Shown here piece after piece: positions 1 through 5,583 of a DNA stretch of 14,775 nt. The translations under genes were made by a program, and so were the position numbers. The notes beneath the pieces were generated by a model. That model ran no database searches and was not told the DNA's origin. It was given only the letters and a program-made list of their open reading frames with translations. How positions within the stretch are numbered: the stretch's first letter is position 1; the number at the start of each line of letters is the position of its first letter. The DNA lies in contig JBHHYH010000070.1 of the NCBI GenBank assembly GCA_046757465.1, positions 1 through 14,775 of the forward strand. The letters are read 5' to 3'. This DNA is from Scalindua_A sp046757465. Lineage in GTDB: Bacteria > Planctomycetota > Brocadiia > Brocadiales > Scalinduaceae.

Positions 1-228
1 AGGAAATCCTGTTATTAATGGAGATTTTCTTGAGCAATTTATTGGTAAAGATCTAACCTCTTCTTTTGAATTCATTAAAGAATTGGAGAATGTGATAACA
101 ACACCAGCCAAAATCAAGCCTATAAGAAATGCACCTGTTACTTCTGTGAAGATTGCAAAGGAGTTTAGAAAATGGTTGGTCATTACAAAAGTAGCCAAAC
201 TTAATTGATTCATTAAATTGGCAAGCAT
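1..228 (-). CDS. N-terminal part of an unknown small membrane protein, cut by the window edge
   Basis: An open minus-strand frame starts at ATG 228-226 (alternative ATG 213-211) and runs off the left edge, giving 76 residues. It contains one clear hydrophobic segment, around AIFTEVTGAFLIGLILAGVV, followed by a more polar stretch beginning NSLMNSKEEV. This looks like a membrane helix plus a cytoplasmic loop. It would be divergent from the exported-protein gene at 297. I do not recognise the family; small DUF1622-type membrane proteins have a similar helix pattern, but that is only a suggestion. No SD is visible before either ATG. The opposite strand (frame from position 2, stop at 206-208) and a second minus-strand frame are also open here, so this call rests on hydrophobicity alone. 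Confidence 0.4.
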   Translation of the reverse strand, partial: MLANLMNQLSLATFVMTNHFLNSFAIFTEVTGAFLIGLILAGVVITFSNSLMNSKEEVRSLPINCSRKSPLITGFP

Positions 229-296
229 TGAAGATATGATCTTGCATTTATTGTCTCAGAAGGTCTAAGTAACTAATTGAGAAAGGCGAGTAAAAA

Positions 297-869
297 ATGA
301 TGAAGTTAATACAGATGCTTTTTGGTTTATCAATTATCATATTCATATTATCAGCAAATGCCTTAGCTCTCAATATACAGGTTAAGAAAGAAGAAGTTGA
401 AGAAGCTATCAAACATGGGGAGGAACATGGAAAAGATATTTTTAAATGTCAGGATCTAAAACATGCTTGCATCAACTTTTGGCCAAAACAAGGTGGTATA
501 CTTGTAAGAAGCAAATTTGTTGATCTTACGGCTACTGCTTCCATGTGGTTTAATGAGGGGCAGAAGATTTCAGATAGAGAGATAAAGGACATCGTTGATT
601 TTCCATATCTTAAGGTAGAGATGCGTACAAAAGACGATGTAGTTATTTTACTAAAACAGGGCGAACAAATCATTGAGCCAGTAAATACAGATTATGAAGA
701 CCCCTGCTGCGAGTTGTGCAGATTTAGTGGTGGTAATAGATATGATCATGATTTCGTAACATCAAGTTTTCTTTACAGAAATCTTGATCCAAATTCCAAA
801 ACTACCATAATAGTCAAAGGCCCGTATCGTGAAAGAGAATACAATATAGACCTTTCCAGGATCAAATGA
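297..869 (+). CDS. exported hypothetical protein with five cysteines
   Basis: A 190-residue protein of unknown family. Residues 1-24 form a signal peptide (MMK, a hydrophobic core, then ALA before LNIQV), so the mature protein should be periplasmic or surface-exposed. The mature part has cysteines at C51 and C58 (in FKCQDLKHAC) and a C-terminal cluster C137, C138, C141 (DPCCELC), a spacing that could bind metal or form disulfides. The tandem ATG at 297 and 300 is preceded by the SD-like AAAGGCGAG, and I took the first. The next gene starts 21 nt downstream, which suggests co-transcription with the zinc-ribbon-like gene and perhaps the CDF transporter gene. The function cannot be assigned; a role in metal handling is inferred only from neighbours and cysteines. 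Confidence 0.75.
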   Translation: MMKLIQMLFGLSIIIFILSANALALNIQVKKEEVEEAIKHGEEHGKDIFKCQDLKHACINFWPKQGGILVRSKFVDLTATASMWFNEGQKISDREIKDIVDFPYLKVEMRTKDDVVILLKQGEQIIEPVNTDYEDPCCELCRFSGGNRYDHDFVTSSFLYRNLDPNSKTTIIVKGPYREREYNIDLSRIK

Positions 870-890
870 ATTGCATTAAATTAAAAAACA

Positions 891-1064
891 ATGAATTGTC
901 CATTTTGCAATTTTAATCTTAGTATTGTTGACTTAAAAAAGGTATGTGAAAGCTGTCTTACCGTAAAGGGTTGTACGATGATAAAATGCCCTAATTGTGG
1001 ATATGAAACTATCCCGGACCCATATCTATTAAAACTGATAAAGAAGATGAGAAAAAAGAGGTGA
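891..1064 (+). CDS. 57-residue zinc-ribbon-like protein
   Basis: ATG at 891, stop TGA at 1062-1064. The 57-residue product has three paired cysteine motifs: CPFC at residues 3-6, CESC at 19-22 and CPNC at 33-36, plus C28, followed by a basic tail (KLIKKMRKKR). The pattern CPxC, CxxC, single C, then KCPNCGYE is that of a small rubredoxin- or zinc-ribbon-like protein. From memory, similar small proteins occur beside iron and other metal-transport genes, but I cannot confirm a family. It lies between an exported Cys protein gene (21 nt upstream) and a CDF transporter gene (119 nt downstream). No strong SD is visible: the upstream sequence is AT-rich (TTAAAAAACA). The absence of a signal peptide implies a cytoplasmic location. 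Confidence 0.65.
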   Translation: MNCPFCNFNLSIVDLKKVCESCLTVKGCTMIKCPNCGYETIPDPYLLKLIKKMRKKR

Positions 1065-1183
1065 TTACCCTACTTGATTTATTTCGCCAGGACAATAAAA
1101 GACAATGATTGAAAAAGCTCAAAATACAATTGAAAAAAGGCTAATGATACTAATAAAATTTCTAAAAAGACGAGGGTTATCAG

Positions 1184-1792
1184 ATGTCAGATTGTGGATG
1201 TGAAGTAGATATTAAAAATAAAGAAGAAAGCAAAGTTCTCATAATATTGTTATTGATAAATGCAAGTATGTTTATCGCGGAATTTACTTTAGGTTGGCTA
1301 GGTGAGTCAACAGGCTTGATAGCAGATTCATTAGATATGCTTGCTGATGCGTTAGTTTATAGCGTTGGCTTATATGCTGTTGGCAAAAGCCTACGCGTCA
1401 AAGCTAATTCGGCAATGTTGAGCGGTTGTTTGCAAATGACATTAGGCATAGGTGTATTGCTGGATATATCCCGACGTGTTATCATGGGGAGTGAACCGGA
1501 TTCAGTATTTATGATTTTTGTCGGTTTGGTTGCTTTAGTTGCAAATGTAATATGCCTTGTACTCTTAGCAAAACACAGGGATGGGGAAGTCCACATGCGG
1601 GCAACCTGGATTTTTTCCAAGAATGATGTTATTGCAAATTTAGGCGTCATTACTGCGGGTGTATTAGTGGCTTATTTCAGTTCGGCCATACCAGATTTAA
1701 CTATTGGTTGTATCATTTCTGCGGTAGTTATCAGGGGTGGTGTTCAGATAATAAGTGAAGCGAAAGTGGCTCGGAATGCACAATTAACATAA
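1184..1792 (+). CDS. short cation diffusion facilitator (CDF) family transporter
   Basis: A 202-residue membrane protein matching the transmembrane domain of CDF metal/proton antiporters. About six helices can be traced. Helix 2 carries ADSLDMLADA (D48, D51, D55), the DxxxD form of the usual metal site, and the region of helix 5 has HMRATWIFSKNDVIANLGV with D148. The histidine that Zn-type members have four residues before the helix-5 aspartate is replaced by F144, so the substrate is uncertain. The N-terminus has a possible metal ligand pair, CGC at residues 4-6. Classical CDF proteins are about 300 residues with a cytoplasmic C-terminal dimerisation domain; here the protein ends right after helix 6, as in a recognised short subgroup. 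The SD-like CGAGGG lies 8 nt before ATG 1184. Likely role: efflux of a divalent metal. Confidence 0.85.
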   Translation: MSDCGCEVDIKNKEESKVLIILLLINASMFIAEFTLGWLGESTGLIADSLDMLADALVYSVGLYAVGKSLRVKANSAMLSGCLQMTLGIGVLLDISRRVIMGSEPDSVFMIFVGLVALVANVICLVLLAKHRDGEVHMRATWIFSKNDVIANLGVITAGVLVAYFSSAIPDLTIGCIISAVVIRGGVQIISEAKVARNAQLT

Positions 1793-1890
1793 AAGTCAAG
1801 ATGTCATTAATTAAAGAAAATAAAATAGAAAAGCAATAAAACAATTCTGTTTTCAACTTTCATCTTTTTTGCGTTTATTTGATACTATCT

Positions 1891-3081
1891 TTATATTAAT
1901 TCCTCCTTTTCAAGCCATCTTCGACCAGTTATAGTTATGCCAATTGCGCCAAGTGGAGCCGTAAATAGTATGGATAATACTGCCACAGCGAGAATTATGT
2001 CACCCGATTTAACGCCTGCCTCAAGCGGTACTGCGCCTATTGCAGCCTGAACAGTTGCCTTTGGTATATATGATATAATGCAGAAGAGCCGTTCTTTAAA
2101 ATTGAGGTTTGTTCCAATTATACAGAGATAAGTACCAATGCTTCTTCCCATAAGTGCTATGAAAATGATTACAGCGCCTATGAGTCCTGCATCCCAGGCC
2201 ACGTTTATGTTTACCTGTGCACCGACAAGTACAAAGAGCAGTATTTCTGCAAATATCCATACCTTTGAAAGCTTCTGAGAAATCTTGTGTGCCCTTATCT
2301 CTGACTTTTCAAGTATAATAAACCCGACAGTCATCACTCCAAGAAGCGCAGACATTGCTACCTTCGCCTTCAATTCTTCTTCGAGCCATGTTAAAAGAAT
2401 GGATATAGTTACTATTATTATTGTCATCTTTGTTGCGCGGGGGTTAAATCTCTTAAACACATAATAGATAATATATCCTGATAATGCTCCTACGCCAATG
2501 CCAATAACGATGGATTCAGGTATTTCAACTAGCTTCATTGGTATATTTGTATGTGTGCCTGTATACATACCGAGGAGAATAGAAAAGATAACTATTACAA
2601 AGACATCATCCACAGATGAACCGGCAAGCAGCAATGCCGGTATACCCTTTTTTGTGCCCATCCTTCTGTCAATAAAATCAATCATTAGAGGAACCACTAC
2701 CGCAGGAGAGACTGCTGCAAGGATTGCCCCAAGGATGGCTGATTCGAGATAACTGATGTGCAGGTAGTAATGGCCAAGAAATGTTATTACGGCCCCCTCA
2801 AATATAGCAGGCACAATGGACAAAAGCGCCGCAGGCCTTCCTATACGATTTAGGGTATCCCTTCTCAACTCAAGCCCCGCCCTCAGCAGGATCACTATAA
2901 GCGCTACCATCCTCAGGTCTGCCGAGATCATTAAGAGTTCTGGTTGTATAATATTAAATACGTATGGTCCGCAGAGGATACCGACTAACAACATTCCAAT
3001 AAGGCCAGGTAGTCTCGCTTTCTTGAATACATAATCAGCAAAAAGCCCTAGAATAATAACTATTGCAAGACTTACAGCCAT
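1891..3081 (-). CDS. cation:proton antiporter (CPA/NhaP-KefB type membrane domain)
   Basis: A 396-residue protein that is almost entirely hydrophobic, with about 12-13 helices and no C-terminal NAD-binding (TrkA-N) domain. Family hallmarks: GLFADYVFKKARLPGLIGML near the N-terminus, LLRAGLEL at residues 66-72, AAVSPAVVVPLMID at 122-135, the ion-binding GSSVDD with D158-D159, and YIPKATVQAAIGAVP near the C-terminus. An acidic DD or ND pair at this place is the cation/proton site of Na+(K+)/H+ antiporters; DD is usually taken as electrogenic exchange, but I cannot tell Na+ from K+. ATG 3081-3079 is preceded on the minus strand by GGGAAG at 7 nt. It converges with the CDF gene, and no clear hairpin terminator was seen in the 98-nt gap. 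It is probably unrelated to the copper module. Confidence 0.9.
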   Translation of the reverse strand: MAVSLAIVIILGLFADYVFKKARLPGLIGMLLVGILCGPYVFNIIQPELLMISADLRMVALIVILLRAGLELRRDTLNRIGRPAALLSIVPAIFEGAVITFLGHYYLHISYLESAILGAILAAVSPAVVVPLMIDFIDRRMGTKKGIPALLLAGSSVDDVFVIVIFSILLGMYTGTHTNIPMKLVEIPESIVIGIGVGALSGYIIYYVFKRFNPRATKMTIIIVTISILLTWLEEELKAKVAMSALLGVMTVGFIILEKSEIRAHKISQKLSKVWIFAEILLFVLVGAQVNINVAWDAGLIGAVIIFIALMGRSIGTYLCIIGTNLNFKERLFCIISYIPKATVQAAIGAVPLEAGVKSGDIILAVAVLSILFTAPLGAIGITITGRRWLEKEELI

Positions 3082-3397
3082 GAATAGCTTCCCAACATAT
3101 TAAAATTATATGAAAATGATTTAAATGACGATTGAAGAAATATCTTAGTGTGGGGAATACGTTTGTGTGAATATTGTGATGTTACCATACAGCCATCTCC
3201 TGTAACATGGTACATTACAGGAGTCATCAGCCATATGGTACCTATATTGCGGTCTCAGGTGAACTCCATCACCTTTAGTTTGATGTCAGATGATAATAGA
3301 ATTTACTTATAAAGTCAATTTAAATTAGCCAACTTCTATTATTCCGAAAGTTTCCTTTATCCAACCCTTGACTCATCCCTAATTTTATTAGAGTTCG
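3082..3397. other. gene-free region between the antiporter start and the ynfA repeat
   Basis: No credible ORF. It holds an imperfect nested palindrome (3183-3240, listed separately) and a perfect hairpin, AGGTGA-ACTCCA-TCACCT, at 3257-3274. The antiporter promoter should lie in the right-hand part reading leftwards, but I could not choose a convincing -35/-10 pair in this AT-rich sequence. Confidence 0.6.
3183..3240. repeat. nested imperfect inverted repeat
   Basis: The inner arms CTCCTGTAA (3197-3205) and TTACAGGAG (3215-3223) are perfect over 9 bp around a 9-nt loop. The outer arms TACCATA (3183-3189) and TATGGTA (3234-3240) are perfect over 7 bp. CAGCCAT also occurs twice as a direct repeat (3190-3196, 3229-3235). 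It lies about 100 bp upstream of the antiporter start, so it could be an operator or leader RNA of that gene, or the remnant of a small mobile repeat. Confidence 0.6.
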
Positions 3398-3739
3398 AAA
3401 TAATTCATTATGTATTCCGTCAAGTATTTCTTGGCCAGTACATAATTACAGATACACCAACAAGGCATATTATGCCGCCAATGATGTCATATTTATCAGG
3501 ATTTATTTTATCTATCTTCCACCCCCAAAGAATGGACATGATTACGAATACACCGCCATATGCAGCGTAAACCCTGCCGAAGTTTGCGTGTTGAAGAGTC
3601 GGGATTATTCCATAAAGCACCAGGATTACACCACCAAATATACCGGCCCATATACTCTTGCCTTCCCGAAGCCAGAGCCATACAAGGTATCCACCGCCTA
3701 TCTCGCATAATCCAGCAAGTATGAATAGTATGATTGATT
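3398..3739. repeat. direct repeat, left copy (ynfA unit)
   Basis: This 342-bp block matches 14315-14656 with no gaps and a single mismatch (A at 3714, G at 14631), in the same orientation. Beyond 3739 the two copies remain alignable for about 65 bp but with many differences, mostly G to A when read from the right copy to the left. The two copies bracket the whole copper module. Confidence 0.95.
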
Positions 3740-3752
3740 ACATTATTAACAT
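3420..3752 (-). pseudogene. ynfA: ynfA (UPF0060) copy with a nonsense codon at position 5
   Basis: From codon 6 onward this copy encodes the same protein as the intact gene at 14337-14669: the UPF0060/YnfA signature with EIGGGYLVWLWLREGKS, four hydrophobic helices and the end SVIMYWPRNT. The equivalent start ATG is at 3752-3750, but the first codons read M-L-I-M-stop (TAA, plus-strand 3738-3740) where the intact copy reads M-L-T-T-K. No in-frame ATG is available before the internal methionine of LVLYGIIP, which would lose the first helix and a half. It is therefore probably a recently inactivated duplicate. Alternatives are translation from a non-canonical start after the stop, or an assembly error within a repeat. 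YnfA proteins are small inner-membrane proteins related to small multidrug-resistance transporters. Confidence 0.8.
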
Positions 3753-3937
3753 AGGTTTTAAAACAACTAGTATATAAAATATACAAAAAATCAAATTTAT
3801 ATTATTATATATGAAGTTCTCTGTTACAACAATAAACTAAACATCTGTTTGTGTTTGTGCTAGTAAGAATTTAATAAATACTAATAAGACTTGCCTTTAT
3901 ATCTTTTAACAATATTTTTCTCTATTTAAAAAATCAC

Positions 3938-3966
3938 TTGATATTTTACATAATGTAAAATATAAT
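3938..3966 (+). promoter_or_regulatory. sigma70-like promoter of the repressor-protease pair
   Basis: TTGATA (3938-3943) and TATAAT (3961-3966) are separated by exactly 17 nt and match the -35 and -10 consensus at 5/6 and 6/6. Transcription would start near 3973, leaving a leader of about 35 nt before ATG 4007. The whole spacer is the operator palindrome described separately. Confidence 0.75.
3941..3963. promoter_or_regulatory. probable BlaI-type operator 1
   Basis: A perfect palindrome with 10-bp arms and a 3-nt centre (TAA); its core is TTTTACATAATGTAAAA. TACA/TGTA half-sites are what BlaI/MecI-family repressors recognise, the repressor gene starts 43 bp downstream, and a 17-bp version recurs before the adaptor gene. 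Filling the spacer between -35 and -10 means a bound repressor would directly block RNA polymerase and autoregulate the pair. Confidence 0.75.
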
Positions 3967-4006
3967 TTTAATAGAAAATATAAGAAACATTTTCTATAGC
4001 CTTTTT

Positions 4007-4441
4007 ATGAAAAAAACACTAAAAGTTCCGAAGTTCAGATACTCCCCTTTTAAAGAGGGTCTTGACCAAATATTGGGGAAATTGGAAAAACAAATCATGG
4101 AAACCCTATGGTTGAGAGGAGAATCTTCAGTACGAGATATCCTGGAAGGACTTAACCACTCCCAAAGTTATACCTACTCTACACTAATAACTGTTATGAA
4201 TCGGTTATCAAATAAGGGGATCCTGGAGAAGAAAAAGGTTGGGAAAACTTTCTTTTATAAACCCACTTATACAAAGGCGGAACTCCTTGATATTGTTTCA
4301 AAAAAGGTCATTCAGGGAATTTCTGAACTCTCTCTACAAGCGACAATATTGAATTTTATCGACTATATTTCTAGTAAAGATTCTAAGCAACTAGACCACT
4401 TATCTGAGTTAATTAAAAACCGAAAGAAACAAAATCTGTAA
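4007..4441 (+). CDS. BlaI/MecI/CopY-family transcriptional repressor
   Basis: This 144-residue protein has the length and layout of the penicillinase-repressor family (PF03965). A winged-helix DNA-binding domain spans about residues 20-90, with LGKLEKQIMETLW in helix 1, the recognition region SYTYSTLITVMNRLSNKGIL (54-73) and the wing EKKKVGKTFFYKPTYTK. A C-terminal dimerisation helix follows. In this family the partner M56 protease triggers cleavage of the repressor, or in CopY the metal acts directly; no CopY-type CxC pairs are present here, which favours the protease route. The downstream BlaR1-like gene begins 6 nt after its stop, a tight operon. Its promoter contains operator 1. No SD precedes ATG 4007. 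The linked genes make a copper or silver response far more likely than a beta-lactam one. Confidence 0.9.
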   Translation: MKKTLKVPKFRYSPFKEGLDQILGKLEKQIMETLWLRGESSVRDILEGLNHSQSYTYSTLITVMNRLSNKGILEKKKVGKTFFYKPTYTKAELLDIVSKKVIQGISELSLQATILNFIDYISSKDSKQLDHLSELIKNRKKQNL

Positions 4442-4447
4442 GTACTC

Positions 4448-5527
4448 ATGAATAATATTTCGATTCAATCAGAACATATTAGGACAAAAAGGTATTTTTG
4501 GATTATAGCATTGACAGGTTTTTTATTTATAAGCTTAGTGTCAGGTTGGTATCTTTTTAAAGTGCCAATGATGCTGAATTCAACTCAGATGGTTTACCAT
4601 GTCTCAACCTGTACTGGAAATATATGCGGCAAATGCCTTTTTTCTCTGCCCGTTTTGATGGTATTCCTGGCATGGTTAGGGTTAAGCATTTTGTGCACGG
4701 GTGTTATAAGGGCACTGTACAAATCATGCATTATGGTGAGTAAGGATCGGCTATTAAGAAACGGTCTTTGTCCCGTCTCTGTAAGAAATATCCCATCACT
4801 CTACAAACTTATCTGCCGGATGAATCTACCTGAGAACATTTTTACACCATTCCGGAATGATACTCTTAAGTATGCATTTACAAGCGGAATTTTGCGTCCC
4901 AGGATATTCTTATCGACCGGAATCTGCAAGTATCTCACACCAAAGGAGCTTAAATTAGTAATCCTACATGAATTATATCACCATCAAGAAAAAGGTCCTT
5001 TAAAGAATTATGTAATCTCTATTATTCAGGAATTGTTGTTCTTTGTGCCATTTGTTTATGTACTGATCGGGGGGTTTTCTGATGCAAATGAGAAAGCTGC
5101 GGATGATCATGCAGTTGAGATTTCAAGAGACCCTTTAGAATTAGCCAGCACCCTTATAAAAATGGGCAAGGCTAGTCACCCTGAAAACTCTGTCCTGGTA
5201 AGTCCTATTACTGGTTTCCAAAACCTTGAAAAGAGGATTAAGCGTCTTGCAGGACTCGCATACCCTTCATCCCTGTCTACACCGCCAACGCGACAGGCAG
5301 GTAAAACTAAAGAAAAGAAACTTATTGTTCTTAGCGGCTTCATTTCTTTAATACTTTTTATTCTTATATTTCTACCTGTTGTCTTTGGCAAATCTGCACA
5401 TTTTATGGGACAGGGGCTAAATCGTTGCTATCAAATGAGTCAAAAAGGTATAGAGCATACGTGTTATGGAGAACATTGTAATAAAAACTGTCATGATAAA
5501 GACTCTCCTGATTGTTGCAGGATTTAA
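4448..5527 (+). CDS. BlaR1-like M56 metalloprotease with Cys/His-rich tail, probable metal sensor
   Basis: This 359-residue membrane protein follows the BlaR1/MecR1 plan: helices near residues 17-37 and 66-90, a cytoplasmic gluzincin domain with HELYHH (H174, E175, H178) and the third-ligand motif NEKAADDHA (E215), a helix near 187-208, and a last helix near 291-314. BlaR1 continues into a penicillin-binding sensor domain of about 250 residues. Here that domain is absent and the chain ends in a 45-residue tail with C327, C339, C344, C348, C356, C357 and H318, H337, H343, H349. The first loop (38-65) has M41, M42, M48, H51, C55, C60, C63. In BlaR1 topology both the loop and the tail lie outside the cytoplasm, suggesting a Cu(I)/Ag(I) or other soft-metal sensor. 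The ligand is inferred; the fold and missing penicillin domain are visible. Confidence 0.88.
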   Translation: MNNISIQSEHIRTKRYFWIIALTGFLFISLVSGWYLFKVPMMLNSTQMVYHVSTCTGNICGKCLFSLPVLMVFLAWLGLSILCTGVIRALYKSCIMVSKDRLLRNGLCPVSVRNIPSLYKLICRMNLPENIFTPFRNDTLKYAFTSGILRPRIFLSTGICKYLTPKELKLVILHELYHHQEKGPLKNYVISIIQELLFFVPFVYVLIGGFSDANEKAADDHAVEISRDPLELASTLIKMGKASHPENSVLVSPITGFQNLEKRIKRLAGLAYPSSLSTPPTRQAGKTKEKKLIVLSGFISLILFILIFLPVVFGKSAHFMGQGLNRCYQMSQKGIEHTCYGEHCNKNCHDKDSPDCCRI

Positions 5528-5539
5528 TATTTTTTTAAG

Positions 5540-5568
5540 TTCAAGTTTTACATACTGTAAAATATTGA
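5540..5568 (+). promoter_or_regulatory. promoter of the efflux adaptor gene with operator 2
   Basis: The palindrome TTTTACATACTGTAAAA (5546-5562) has the same 7-3-7 core as operator 1. It again occupies exactly 17 nt between a weak -35-like TTCAAG (5540-5545) and a -10-like TATTGA (5563-5568). The hexamers alone would be unconvincing; the repeated geometry makes this a second promoter controlled by the same repressor, about 20 bp before ATG 5584. Confidence 0.68.
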
Positions 5569-5583
5569 ATAATCCTTTAAAAA

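Noticed and set aside
2..208. Plus-strand open frame from the left edge ending in TGA at 206-208
   Set aside because: It could be the end of a soluble protein, but the complementary strand gives a better hydrophobic helix; no motif supports it. Sequence to the left would decide.
53..247. Minus-strand 64-codon ORF at the left edge
   Set aside because: Its translation is rich in Cys, His and aromatic residues without helix or domain pattern; an overlapping minus-strand frame (228 to 1) gives a credible membrane segment instead.
1105..1203. 32-codon plus-strand ORF overlapping the CDF start
   Set aside because: It overlaps the well-supported CDF gene in another frame, lacks an SD and shows no recognisable pattern.
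1793..1890. Terminator between the convergent CDF and antiporter genes
   Set aside because: Only AT-rich runs are visible; no stem of useful length precedes a T-run on either strand.
3508..3786. 92-codon minus-strand ORF over the left ynfA copy, with a matching ORF over the right copy
   Set aside because: It is the alternative frame of ynfA; its Trp/Arg/Cys-rich translation is a by-product of ynfA codons.
4007..5527. Beta-lactam resistance regulation (blaI-blaR1)
   Set aside because: No penicillin-binding sensor domain follows the protease and no beta-lactamase or PBP gene is present; the neighbours are copper/silver efflux genes.
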